DNA of 64,000 nucleotides from Terana coerulea (lineage: Eukaryota; Basidiomycota; Agaricomycetes; Polyporales; Phanerochaetaceae): positions 372,001-436,000 of the forward strand of contig JAKOGH010000747.1 in NCBI GenBank assembly GCA_024811115.1, given 5' to 3'. How positions within the stretch are numbered: the stretch's first letter is position 1; the number at the start of each line of letters is the position of its first letter. Shown here piece after piece: positions 45,802 through 57,139 of this stretch. The notes under the pieces were generated by a model. It ran no database searches. It saw nothing but the letters and a program-made list of their open reading frames with translations, and was not told the origin of the DNA. The position numbers and the translations under genes are program-made.

Positions 45802-48800
45802 ATAGAACGAATCTACGTTTTGCTAGAGGTGAAATGGCTTTGCCTGACGTTGTGTCTGGGAAAACGACGGGGGTGAAGGCAGAAGCTAAATGCCAGACGG
45901 TTGCAGGTTAGACATAAGCGCGTCCACAAGTGTCCATACACTGACCAAGTCGTTGTGCCTTCGACTTGTCCGAGCCTCGAGAAGCTTGTTGACTCAGGAA
46001 GTGAAGCAAAGAAGTCACAGATATCCACACCTGACATAAGCATGCAAAGTCTATGATTAAGAGCATCCATATTGAGACATGTATGACCTACATTGACTGA
46101 AGCGCTGGGGAAGCGATTCAAGATCTAGAGAGTTTAGCCACAGGATGTATCAGCAACAATCACACAGCGAGGGTTTGCGTAGCCGGTGCACCTCGAATGC
46201 CGAGTCACGATCTGCGACTTCCGAGCATGCTTGATGTAGCGCGTCAGGCACTAAAGATTCAGGCAGTGCCTCCAGGAATTGGAGAAGACAAGTAGCCACG
46301 GCGAGAGATAGGGTAGTCTGCGTTTGTTCGTTTGGCTCTGGGAGCTCTGCTCCCGTGTCTAGCTTCTACAGAGGGGGCGCTTGAGTTCCGGGATACGGAC
46401 GCCAAGATTTATTCGTACCTCACGGATTTCAGTCACGACACCCACATCTCCCGGCTTCAGGAATATGTCATCCTGGTACGGCCTGCTTAATCACTTGGCG
46501 TGGGAGCACATATTCTTCACATACCACTTCGCCAGCATAACTCATAAGCCAGCTTACAAGCCGCATGACTTCTCTCGGCGCCGTGGATGCTTGCTTTTCG
46601 GGAAGCAATTCCAGCGTGGTGAGCGCCCTGACGGGACCTGGGGCCCGGACGAGACGCTCAATGCTCGTTGCGAAGCATGTCCGTTCTAAGTTAGCAAAGC
46701 ATGAGTAACCCGCTGACTGAGCGGCGCAAGGACACGGCGAAGGTGAACCTCACCGTAGTCAGCCGACACAATAACGAAGCTGTCTTTTCCTAGCGCGGTG
46801 TGTAATACCAGCGTAGCTTCCAGACGCGAGTCGCCGATATTGAGTTCTGAGGCGACGAACCTATCCACGGCTGTTTCGACCACAATCTCTTCATGCTTTC
46901 CGGGTCGAACGAGACCCTGAGCGAAATTACCGGTGAGAGACGGAGGCGTAGGGTACAACCTCACTCACAAATGCTGGCTCAACGCGCAACCAGGCAGGAT
47001 CTGTCAACCTGTCAATTGAACTCTGCATTCTCGTCTCTCGGCCCACTCACGAGTAGGCCCGTCAGGCGCCAGTGGAATGAGCCTGAAGGCGAAGGGCACC
47101 TACGCAGCAAGGCGTCAGACACCGAAGAGTGCGGAAAACAATACAGACAAACTTACACGACCGTTATTCCGTATTTGGACGGACCCCTGCACGCTCCGGC
47201 CGTACCTTTGCCTGCGGTCAGCCACAGCTATTACGGCAAGTACCCAATCACATACCCAAATGACCCCAACTCGATCACAGCGGGTTCGACGGCAACTCGG
47301 GGGATGTCCTCCGACTCTTCAAAGTGGGCAATTTCCTTCCACAGACCATGGACAAACGAGTCCAGATGGGCTGAGTCTACAGCCGGTATCTGCGAGGAGA
47401 AAACTAAATCTTTACGGGAATGTCAAATCGGGGATAGCGTGCGCACATTAAGTTCAAATGACGCTGACACGGGCCTGTGGTCGCTCATTGTTATGTCGCG
47501 GTGACATGCGTACGAGTGCTGTGTGAGCTCCAGCGCAGCCGATTTCATGTGCAGCACCCGATCAGTCCATGCCGGCTTGCGTCTGCGGGGTGACTGGTCA
47601 GCAAAATTTGCCTCGCAACCAGAGCATGTTGAACGTACTTCAAGTCGTAACCCAGGCCGTCAGAGAGCGCCCCAGCGTTAAAGCGGTAGGACCTTGAAAT
47701 TTCTTCCGTAAGCTCTGCGTGAACAGCCGGGAGAAGTAGAAAAGTACCGACGGTAGATGGGAGATTGGATGCTCCGAGAAGGTATCGAACGCCCTCACGG
47801 TCCGTTTGGCTGCGTTCAGCTGCCAGAAATTCAGGGTAAGCTGTGGCACTGAGCGGGCTAGTGAACCCACCTGGTCGTAACGGAGCAAGACGGATAGATT
47901 GTCCGCGTCCGCGTCAGAAAGTAGCGTGCGGACGTCCGAGTCCGAAAGATCAATCCGATAGTTCAAATCTATTCAATGATGAGCTGTGCGCGTCACGGTT
48001 CGTCTCGAAGGCTTTCATATAACTTACCGCCCATCCAGAACAAGGCATCGCTCTGGTATACATTTAGAGGAGCCGTCGGAGGCGTTTGTCCGAGCGGGAC
48101 GGCGGAAGCATCAAGGGCGGGTATGCCAGAGTCAAAGGCCAGCCGCTTCGATATGTCGTGGAAGTCGGCATTGCGCTTCTCGTACATTTCGTCGAACGCC
48201 GCCAGGTGTGCATTGACAAACGTCAGCACGACAGGCCGTAGATGAGGGACCGTCTCTGGAAGCGTTCGGCCGGAAAATCATCCGAAGGGCCGTGGCGCCT
48301 TTATTCCCCTGCCATGAAATTTGCATATTAGCGGACGGGTACGGGTGCGAGCAATGCATTTTACGACTACGTCGGATCATACGTCGTCGGCGCGCTCGAA
48401 GAGCCTCGCCAAAATCTCTGAAAATACGACAGTGGCATGGCTCCGCTGTTCGAAATAGTTCTGGGCGTATCTCCCGGAGCAGTCGTAAAAACGAGTAGTC
48501 ATGTCGAAGTCGCTTACCATAAGTCCCATGATTCCTGCGCCGACAGCGGCTGATTGGACATCCGTAAATTGTGGTTTCAAGGCTCGTTTCACAATGACCA
48601 TCAGGAGCATGCCGACGAGCTGACGGCTGGCCAGCTGAAAACGGAATCCCGTTAGAGCCGGTGCAACAATCACCGCGTCCACATTGCGCACCTTTTCGTA
48701 CGCCTCGGCCTTCTCACCCAGCCCGGCTAACACCGCAGTAAACCACGCGTCCTCCCTCGTCGTCTCCGCAGAATAGAGCAGCGCGCCAGCTGATAGATCC

Positions 48801-50378
48801 AGCTCCTGGAACCCGAGGATAATGAGATCCGGCTCGTCATCTTCTTCGGTACCAGTTGCATGTACTGTGGTAGTATCGGAGCCTGCAGTACTGCTGTTGT
48901 CAGCAATGCTGAGGGACTGTACTGCGAAAAAGCCGCATCAGCACAACGACGGGACTCCCAATACCCCTGAGCTCGCCAACCTTCTACGTCCAGTGGGTTC
49001 CTCGCCAGGTCGTCCAGCGTGAACGGAGACACCTCTTTCAAAGGCGGTATGTATTTCGTCCTGTCAGCCTCGGTGCGGCCACGAACCCATGAGGAAAGGT
49101 CCTGCGACGGCATTTTCCCATTGACATTGAATGTGCCTATCCGTAGCCTGGAAGCTGGTTAGCCCTAAGCATAATCTCGTCAGCCATCAAGCTCATCCAA
49201 CCGGACTCACTTCAGTGGAGTTTTCTCATCACTAGCTGAATATAAATCATTGACTTTCGACCTGATCCAATGCTCTCGGATAATAGATATATCAAGGAGT
49301 TCGTCGCCGGGAGACCCGGCTGAAGCTGCGGAGAGGAGATCAAGAACTGGCCGATGAGGATGTCGGAGGTCTTGTGGCACTGTCGACACTGTAAATAAGA
49401 ATTTTTATGTACCTCGGACTATATGAAAGGATAAATATACATGGCACAAAACTCACAAGCGGATGGCTGATTATGGGATATATATGGGGCTACCCACGGG
49501 TATACAGGAATCACACCGGGCTCGTTGTTTGCAACTGGATCCAATGATTAGTCATACATCGTCTAGAGAAAGTGAGACAATAAATTACTAGAGATATCTC
49601 TAAGCCTCTTGTACTCCGCGAGGAGTGCTTTCAGCCGTTGCGTGTCGTGTGCAACGAGATGCACGGATTCGAGATCTGGATCGTGACCAGGGTGTATCGT
49701 CAACCACAACTCTAACGCAAAAACCATCATTTATAACTGTCGATACGTCCCAAAAAACGTGATTCAAGCCACACCTGTGCGCGGGTTCTTCAAAGTTGGT
49801 ACGGTGCCAGAGCTGAGGTTGATGGTGCTACGTCTGGCTTGCGCCATTGCGACGCTGAGTCCATCGAGTATAGGGAATGCATGCTCCACCGTGTACTGTG
49901 GTGCGTCGTTCCCCGCAGATGCTGACTTAGGTCGAAAGATAAATAGGCTGAAGATAGTGTGTGAGTGCACGAAAAAATGATCATGAGAACACCGGTCATG
50001 GGAGCGGAATTAAGAGGGGCATGAACTTCTAAACCCAGGCCAGAAGGAAAACGATTCATATAACTATCCAATGACCACGCCAATCACCAGATAGTACGTA
50101 TTACACCGCGTCAGGAGACCGAGTACTCACCATCCTTGTTCATCGCCAAGCGTGTCGATGTGGACAACAACGGCTAAAACTCGACGTCTACCGCCGCTTG
50201 TGCCTGCAGAAGCGTCACGAGACTGCTCGAGAGTCTCTAGAATCTCTGTAGATTCCTCGAAGTCAGCTTCGCCTGGTGCACCTACCCTGCTGAGTATCGC
50301 TTCGGTTTCCAGTGCTATTTGCAGCTCTTCCGAGTTCCGAAGGATACGCCATATAGAGGCCTCCAGCGAGTCTGCCAT
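45788..50378 (-). CDS. OCRL/INPP5B-like inositol polyphosphate 5-phosphatase with ASH and RhoGAP-like domains
   Basis: Phosphoinositide 5-phosphatase of about 1015 residues in 23 exons: 50378-50131, 49947-49775, 49711-49589, 49534-49457, 49388-49211, 49147-48965, 48908-48518, 48308-48028, 47968-47871, 47819-47752, 47692-47639, 47582-47447, 47389-47256, 47211-47157, 47099-47051, 47000-46969, 46916-46754, 46685-46525, 46472-46419, 46365-46192, 46124-46092, 46030-45946, 45885-45788. A PH-like N-terminus (residues 1-210) precedes the phosphatase: LRIGTFNVNGKMPSQDL, LIILGFQELDL, LTFVNAHLAAFDEM, GDLNYRIDLS, RKPAWTDRVLHM and MSDHRPVSASF. An ASH domain (VQIRNNGRVPFAFRLIPLAP) and a RhoGAP-like domain (VMRLVSWLMSYAG, VNVWISVTSLLHFLSQQ) follow; no arginine finger was seen. 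One extra base (CC at 48250-48251) breaks exon 8. It should act on PI(4,5)P2 at endosomes or Golgi. Confidence 0.9.
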
Positions 50379-50951
50379 GACTTCGCTTAGGCCAATAAAT
50401 AAAGCACAGCGTGAGGAAAGAAGTGCAGAGTGTTGGCCTGACGAGCGCAGTCTACAAAGTAGCTGACCAGAAATCGAGAATAATTAGCGAATATAATGGT
50501 AACCACGTGCAACACTGGGATCGACCGATCAGATCTTGCGGCTGATGCCGAGGCTACGTCAAATTCCCACGTTTCCCCGCACTGGTCATGTATGTTCTCA
50601 TTTCCTCTCTCGCCGTCGAATGCGGATCGTCGAGCCCAGCGTAGAACACGTCGAGACTCGAAATACCTACGAAAAGAACTGAAACAATGAGCGGTGTTGT
50701 TGGGAACATAGCAACGAAGAGGACTCTGGACGGTCTGTTCAAATGAATAGAACGAGGCTCGAAACGGCTGGAACGTGACACTAGGACAAGCGGTGGGGGA
50801 CAAGAACCGGTCACGCGAGTTCTGGAGCGAGATGGCTATATAACCTTCGGCTTGAATGGTTCTGCCACACACGACTTACACCTGAACACTCTCGACATCC
50901 AGCTCATCTACAAGTACCAGCTCGCCACCGTCAACATCGTCGACTTCGAAC
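50379..50951. promoter_or_regulatory. Divergent promoter region, OCRL-like / Stm1-like
   Basis: 573 bp between opposed start codons. A CTATATAACC box near 50832-50841 lies about 115 bp before the plus-strand ATG and may be its TATA element. Confidence 0.45.
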
Positions 50952-51508
50952 ATGACCCGTACTGAACGTGCCACTTCGCCTCGGGCAGTCACAAAGGACC
51001 GCTCAGAGGCAAGGAATGCTATGGGCCGGGGCACGCCGAAGGGCGGCGCAGGACCACACAACTGGGGTTCGCTGCTAGACGAGCGTGAGCTCGAGGAGGC
51101 TGCACTCGACGACGAGGAACGGGATCATGAGCAGGACACCAGCGGTGAGCCCCTGTTTGATGGTCGTGCGCCGCAGCTCTCATGATTGCATATCAGCCGC
51201 TCGTGCGCCAACCACGGGCACTGGCAGAAAGACCTCTGTCTCCGTGAGTGAAGAGGAGAGAGAGAAGGCGGCTGAATACCGCAGGAACGCTTTCAAGAAC
51301 GGTGGTGCGTACGGGCCCTTTTTGGTTGTTGAATGGTGCTGACGATTCCCAGACATTGATCTCGGTGCTATTGCTCGCACCTCTGCTGCCGTCTCGGTCT
51401 CTCCTCCCAAGGCCACTTCCATCGTCAGCGACGCTGATGTACGCATCACTTCCTCATTGTCCCAATTGTTACTGATTGTTTGTTCAGACCACAGCCAGCC
51501 CCGTCTAA
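50952..51508 (+). CDS. Small Stm1/HABP4-like, glycine- and charge-rich protein
   Basis: 134-residue hydrophilic protein. Exons: 50952-51144, 51197-51301, 51353-51438 and 51488-51508; all phases agree. The N-terminal half has a basic SARNAMGRGTPKGG-like stretch (EARNAMGRGTPKGGAGPHNW) followed by an acidic GSLLDERELEEAALDDEERD. This basic-then-acidic order with GPHNWG resembles the HABP4/PAI-RBP1 core seen in yeast Stm1 and in small basidiomycete ribosome-associated proteins. The C-terminal part (EEREKAAEYRRNAFKNDIDL) is helical. RNA or ribosome binding is inferred by resemblance only. Confidence 0.6.
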
Positions 51509-51941
51509 GTTATCAAGGGATAGAAGTGAAGACACTGTACATTAATAGCTCAGTAGAGCTGCCACTACCATCAGCCCATCATGTATTTGTATAACTTGGA
51601 CGTTGAAGCCTTGGGCGCAAGATTGACAATGTAATATAATGCAAGTTTGTCCTTGAGCCTACGACAAGTAGAGTGGCTGCAATACTGTGACGAGGGAGAC
51701 GAAGACAGCTATCCATTCGCAAGAATGGCGAGATCCGGTCATGAGTCCGTGCATGTGAGAGACATCATAGTTCTGTCCAGCCTTATGAAGGGTCGCAATA
51801 CAATTAGTAAGAAACTCTAACCGCAGCAGCGTACGAACCACCGCCTTCCCAGGACATCCCGAGCTCTATAGAGTACAAATAAGCTAAGCGGAGCATCGGA
51901 CCCGCCGTATGCATACACAACACCCAGGTTCAACCGTGAGC
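51509..51941. other. Convergent intergenic region
   Basis: 433 bp between two gene 3' ends. Nothing recognised. Confidence 0.4.
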
Positions 51942-52822
51942 CTACGAGCTTGAGGCGTTGTCGGCTGCAGTGCTGGCCGGCCAGAAGACTTCGTGCACGA
52001 TGCGCGCCGCCCGCGCTCGCCGCGGACAGTTCGCGAGACTGAGGCCCCAGAGGAACGGCGCGCCGCCCGCGCCGAGGCGCACATCCTCCTCAAGCCGGCC
52101 CTCGGGCAGCGCCGCCTGCTCGCGCAAGAAGCGCTCCCGCGCGCGCGAGGCGCACCGTCGTGCCGACGCCCAGCTTCTCGCCCTCGGCCTCGTCGAGCGG
52201 CGCGTCGCGCAGGACGAGGAGCACGTACGCCGGCTCGAGCCACTGCGGGATGTCGTGCGCGAGCGCGAGCGCGACGGCGTCGGCGGGCTCGAGGAGGTTG
52301 AACGACCACGCGGAGGGCGCGAGGACGGAGATGGCGCGGGCGCGGAGCTTGTCGAAGGCATAGCGGGTGGAGATAGAGAGCAGCGCGGACCATTCTGCGA
52401 CGGAGATTTTGACCGACCAGGAACTGTAGTTGTCGTACATCCTGCAAAGCGGGATGCGTTAGAACAGGCATCGGTAGTACTCTCGTATATATACGTGCCC
52501 GTAGTAAAAGAACCGCATCAGAGCCCCCATTTCGAATTTCGTTACTCCAGGCAGGACAATTGCGGTCTCTTTGGTCCTCCCCTCTGGTTCGGCGTCACCA
52601 GGCGGGCACATAAACATTCCTCGAAACAGCTCCGAGTCTCGTTGGAAGAAGTGACGGTGTACTTTGAAGTAGCAATCTTCAACCTGAACATCAAGAACAA
52701 TCATCGGCTTGAGTAGACTAATGCATAGAAAAGGACTCCTACTAAGAAAATGACGGTTTCATCCTCGATAAAGAACTCAGGGTGTTCATGTCTCACTGAC
52801 TGAAGAGGCTCCTATTCCGCAT
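51942..52822 (-). CDS. BTB/POZ protein 3 (start unresolved, frame broken, possible GC-AG intron)
   Basis: First of three tandem BTB genes. The last exon is 52441-51942 and the middle exon 52683-52499; the first ends at 52743. The core reads HPEFFIEDETVIFLVEDCYF, KVHRHFFQRDSELFRGMF and KFEMGALMRFFYYG, then WSALLSISTRYAFDKLRARA and ADAVALALAHDIPQWLEPAY. One extra base near 52136-52138 separates VGTTVRLAR from the tail (RFLREQAALPEGRLEED). The conserved second intron would use a GC donor (52498-52497) to keep the phase seen in the other two copies. The only nearby ATG (52822) is one base out of frame with the BTB core, so the true start is uncertain. Codon use is very GC-rich compared with its neighbours. 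Confidence 0.68.
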
Positions 52823-53129
52823 AAAATGTAAGCCTCCGAACTTTCCTCTGTAAAGCATATACTCACCGTGATACTTATGGAAGAGCTCGTGGACGCGACT
52901 GGCTTCAAGTTCGACGGCTGGGAACCGAAGCTTGAACTTGAGATCCTGACGTCAAGCAGTCAGAAACACTGCTCCACATGTGCTTGAGAAGTCCACGTAC
53001 ATCTTTGAGGGCACAAAGAATATTGGTTAGGTGCTACACCCGACCAGAGAGGATACGGCCTTTTGTCGACCTTCCACGCTGGTCGGGTGCCGGCGACGCG
53101 TGGTGAACGGCGTGCGATACGTTCGTCAT
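52823..53129 (-). other. Unassigned coding-looking segment with in-frame TAG
   Basis: Minus strand from ATG 53129. Forty-odd codons look coding (HHASPAPDQRGRSTKGRILS), then an in-frame TAG at about 53036-53034, after which the same frame continues HLTNILCALKD to a GTACGT donor. A second piece after a CTGAC..CGTCAG acceptor reads DLKFKLRFPAVELEASRVHE then LFHKYH, before GTGAGT. I do not recognise the family. It may be a broken small gene or the 5' part of BTB gene 3, but the phases do not join cleanly. Confidence 0.35.
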
Positions 53130-53625
53130 CCTGCAAGTAGAAGCAGTTAATTATCTATGCAGTACGAGTGCGGTGAGGTAAGATGTTCTACGCTCGCATC
53201 TGTCTGCGCCTGGCACCAAGCTGCAAAGCCCGTGACAAAGGCAGGAATCAAACTCGCCTCTGCTGGCTGGCGAGCGCTAACAGTAGTCGAACCGCACGGA
53301 AGGCCTAAAAAGGCAGGTGTCGTAGTCTAGAAGCGCTCAGCTACCATGACACCGGTGTGCGCGGAAGATGTCGTTACTGTATCACGGGTTTAGAGTATGT
53401 TATTCAACAAATTGGTGATATTTACGAGAAAGTGATCGATATTGCGGGATGTACAATGTGATAGTCCGAGATGTCTAGCTGAGCTCTGATGCATTATGGA
53501 GGGAAAAGGTTCTGTTCGTACACCATTCCTCAGCAGCTATCGCAGTGGCATGTAGGTGAAATTCACCTTACATTACGGAGGGGCACTAACATATGCCGTT
53601 GAATATGATTGAATTGCAGTAGTAT

Positions 53626-54537
53626 CTAACCTACGAACAGCACCGGAGCATCACTAAAAGTGACATCGTGGAATAATGGAGGCACTTACCCAGTGTCTGG
53701 TTGATAGCCGCACACTCAGGCCAAACGTCATTGATGACTTGGGCAATACCCTGGTCGTTGAAGGTGAATATCTTGTCGAAGGGGTAGTAACTGCGTTGCT
53801 GGGATAGGATGTATCCTTTCTCGCGCGCGACCTCGCGCGCCCGGGCCACCCGTACGACAGTGCGAAGGCCCAACGACTCGGCCTCCACGTCCTTCAGCGG
53901 CTCCGGACGTTTCGTGAGGTCAGCGTATGAGAGGGCCAGCCACTGTGGGATGTTGTACTTGTTGGCGAGCGCGATCTTCCTGACGGGGTCGAGCATCTGC
54001 CGGGATATCTCGAGGACGGCGAGCTCGCGGATTTTGTCGAAGACGTAGCGAGTCGAGATAGATAGCAACGCGACCCAGTCGTCAAGTGAGACGATGGCCG
54101 GTTTGTACATGCTATTATTCGGCAATAATGGCATCAAATAAGAGTAGATCAAATGCCAAACTACTACGCTCACCCGTCATACAAAAACCGGAGAAGACAC
54201 CGAAACTCATGTTGTGTGACACCGTGCAAGACGATAGGGTTAGCATCCGTCCGTCCTTCAGCCTCTTCACCAGTAGGAAGCGGGCAGGTGAATAGGCCGC
54301 GGAAGAAATCAGAGTCACGCGTCAAGAAGAAGCGGTGCACTTTGAAGAGCCGTCGCTCGACCTGGCAGGGATGGAGATAGCGTATAAGTACGCATATTTC
54401 CAGTAAAGGTTGGTGAATCATACCATAAACACTGCTAGTTCGTCATTAAAGTAGTATTCATCGTCGTGCGAGATGTTTCCAGAGTCTGGTGCTGGCAGCG
54501 CCAGGCGTGACGTCAAGGCGGTGATGTTATCTGCCAT
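53626..54537 (-). CDS. BTB/POZ protein 4 (intact)
   Basis: 242-residue BTB protein in four exons: 54537-54424, 54361-54174, 54111-53690 and 53630-53626. The last exon has only five bases (GT plus the TAG stop); read-through of that intron would add about 20 residues instead, ending at 53631. The BTB core is DDEYYFNDELAVFMVERRLF, KVHRFFLTRDSDFFRGLFTC, VTQHEFRCLLRFLYDG. The following helices are WVALLSISTRYVFDKIRELA and VRKIALANKYNIPQWLALSY. The C-terminus has FTFNDQGIAQVINDVWPECA. The intron positions match BTB genes 3 and 5. Function is unknown; a protein-interaction or ubiquitin-ligase adaptor role is the general family inference. Confidence 0.8.
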
Positions 54538-55108
54538 CCCTTTCGTGGTGGTTGTCGAGGGCAAGGATTGAACTATCTCTGAAGAGTGGTTGCTTTATAT
54601 AAGACAACTGAGAAGATAATCCGCCGAGAGTGTCAGTATATAATGCGGCTAACATGCGCAATCCGCATGCAACAGAGCGCTTGAAGCCCACGTCAGTGCG
54701 TCGTGCGCATATGACCACAGTTTCTGGCGTTTGAGAACTGTAGACTACTGCGTAGAAGATGTCGCAGTGGGTGGTAGGGTGGCGAGAGCTGACAAGTATA
54801 TTCATCCACATACGACTCGGTGTTTTATAGGAAGGTCAAGCTTGGTTCGGCTCGAGTTCGCACGAGCGGCGGGCGATCCCCCAAACAAAGCCATGTGCGC
54901 TCCACGTGGATGATGGCCGCTCCCCGGACACTGCCAGTCGCGCGCCGCAGAGATCTGTCAGTGTCTTGTAGTACGTCGCGAGCTCATCTCACAAAAAGTC
55001 ACAGATGGGTAGAGACGGGTAGGAAATAGTACGAATAGTAACAGTCCATGTAGGGTACAGAAAATATAACGTACAATTAACTAATTGTGCATAGCAACAA
55101 GGTGCAGT
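54538..55108. other. Intergenic region between BTB genes 4 and 5
   Basis: 571 bp, same-strand neighbours. Nothing recognised. A TTTATATAAGACAA-type box (TATATAAG at about 54595-54602 on the plus strand) lies upstream of BTB gene 4 on the wrong strand for it and is probably chance; its complement CTTATATA sits about 60 bp from the ATG and could serve BTB gene 4. Confidence 0.35.
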
Positions 55109-56453
55109 CTAATGCCTCATGGGAACCGGAATACCCTCAGGCGTGCAAACATCATCCACTAGCTGCTCGACACGATGCACGTCTCGAGTCAGCTTTGGCA
55201 GCACCCAATTCCCGCACTTGTCCTTCAAGGGCGTCCGCTGTGACTCGTACAACATCTCCATCAACAGCCGCTCCCGAACCTCCGCTAGCTGCGACGTGAC
55301 TTTCACGCCGAGCACCGCGGCTTCCGACTCTTGTATGGGACGTTCGCGCATGCACAAATCGACGTACGCGGTCGCACGCCAGTCCGCGATGTCGTACTTG
55401 TCGGCAAGGAGTAGGCGGTCCATGGCGTCGAGGCATGAGGTGGGCGCCTCGAGCTCTGAGATGGCCCGTTCACGGAGTGTGCGGAAGGCGAGCGACGTGG
55501 AGGCGGCCAAGAGAGATACCCAGTCTTCCACAGGATATGAGCAATGCTCCTCGTGTTTGCTGCACGATATGCCATCAGAAATGATAGGGGGCATAGTGAA
55601 ATCGAGCATACCCGTAGTAGATGAAGCGTAGCAGGACTTCAAATGCTTCGACGGTGACCTGCGGCAGCTCGATGGCGGTAGCATCAGATAGCCCGCGCCC
55701 AGTTTGCTTCACAAAGAGCTTTTTGAAATAGGTCGAGTCTCGCTCTAGGGTGCTTCGGTGCACTCTGAAGAGGCAGCCATCGACCTGTGTTCCCCGATGT
55801 TTAATGATTTGTAGTCTCGCGAAAACCGCGGGTACTTACGTTAAGCGTGACAAGATCGTCACTGAAGTAAAACTGGCTGTGCCTCTTCGTCTTCGCCCTC
55901 GAGCAACAGATGCTTGACGAGAGAGCGCTTCCAGACGAGCAGGACGATGAAGGGTGCAGAGGGCGAGTAATGAAGGATGGCCTCGAAGGCGGCGGGAGCT
56001 TCTCAGATGCGACCGATGGCGATATGCTGATACTGGTCACGAACGAACTCTTCGATCGCGGGGTGAGCGGTGCAGCGATGCCGTCGCTGTTATCGGTCAC
56101 GCCGGTCACGTCGCTCTGCGTGGGGGACAATGGGCGGAGGTCAGGTGTCGCGGAGGGAGAGGGAGAGTGTCGTGCCTCGTGAAGGGGCAGCATCATCTCT
56201 AGACCATGGTACGGCCGCACAGGCTTCGGTGCGTTAACCCAGACGCCATCTGCGAGCCAGCTGGGCAATCGATGTGGTTGCGGAGGGCGAAGGTCTTCGT
56301 CGAGGATCGGCGCGAGCTTGGGCGAGCGTTGCCGACGGGGGACTCAGAAGGGCGCGGGTCCTTGGCTGAGACCGCGGAGCTGGCGACGAGAGTCGATTGC
56401 GGCGGGCTTGTGACGGAGTGAGTCGAGCTGAGGCTGTTCGTCCGCTTCGCCAT
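55109..56453 (-). CDS. BTB/POZ protein 5 with long N-terminal extension (frame broken once)
   Basis: About 408 residues in three exons: 56453-55840, 55784-55624 and 55559-55109. It has a Ser/Pro-rich N-terminal extension of about 170 residues that BTB genes 3 and 4 lack, including PSWLADGVWVNAPKPVRPYH and GLEMMLPLHEARHSPSPSAT. The BTB core follows: FYFSDDLVTLNVDGCLFRVH, RSTLERDSTYFKKLF, VEAFEVLLRFIYYG. The helices are WVSLLAASTSLAFRTLRERA and MDRLLLADKYDIADWRATAY. One missing base at 56267-56268 (AA, a T pair on the coding strand) breaks exon 1; with it NHIDLPSWLADG reads through. The intron positions match genes 3 and 4. Confidence 0.78.
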
Positions 56454-57139
56454 GGTGGATAAGAGCAGGAACTGGGAGACGTGGCAGCTCGTCCCCTCGT
56501 CATATTAGTATGTGCGCGCATCCTACCGTCCGGTGCACCTGGCCCTGTATCGGTGGGAAGCCTTCCGCAATCGGTGACGTCTAGCACTCATGTATGCTCA
56601 TGTCCATCGCCTTGCGGTGATGCATGCAATCGCAGCAGAAACCGAGGTCTGGCTGCACGGTGCGAGATGTGGAGAGGCCACAGTAAACAGTAGCACGCAC
56701 CTCCGACATTTTCCCTATATGCCTCGTGTACTGCCTAGAACCAGCAGAATGTCACAGGAACGAAGCTTGATGCTGGGAGGACCAATCGTAAGAGAGCTTG
56801 GGAAGGGTTCCGGAGAGTAAACGTTGCGTAGGAACATGTATTCGTCATCGCGTGTCCCGGCAAAACGGTCCAGCGTAGATCGCTGCGGCCCCCTTTCCGT
56901 AGGACGATCTCCCGCATTGACAAATGCAACAAGTTCATTCATCACACGCTATCCCAATGACAAGCTGCGAATACATACGTCAACTGCGTGATTGTGAGAA
57001 CTTGAAGTCTAAACATACCACACGTTCATTTATTTATTAAAAAGAGTCCAAGCTTTGTGCTGGCGCTGACCACCAACTCGTAAGCGGCATTACAGTTCCA
57101 CCTTGATACTCACTTACCTTCGGTATCAACATGTGAGGT
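56454..57139. other. Intergenic region, nothing recognised
   Basis: 686 bp between BTB gene 5 (start) and the mannosyltransferase (3' end). A TTTATTTATTAAAAAG stretch near 57030-57045 is probably 3' processing signal of the latter if it runs past its stop. Confidence 0.4.

Noticed and set aside
51884..52716. Overlapping Arg/Ala-rich frames on both strands over BTB gene 3
   Set aside because: Shadow frames produced by the very GC-rich codons of that gene.
53020..53060. A 37-nt intron removing the TAG in the unassigned segment
   Set aside because: It is shorter than any supported intron in the window, and the coding-looking frame continues straight through it.
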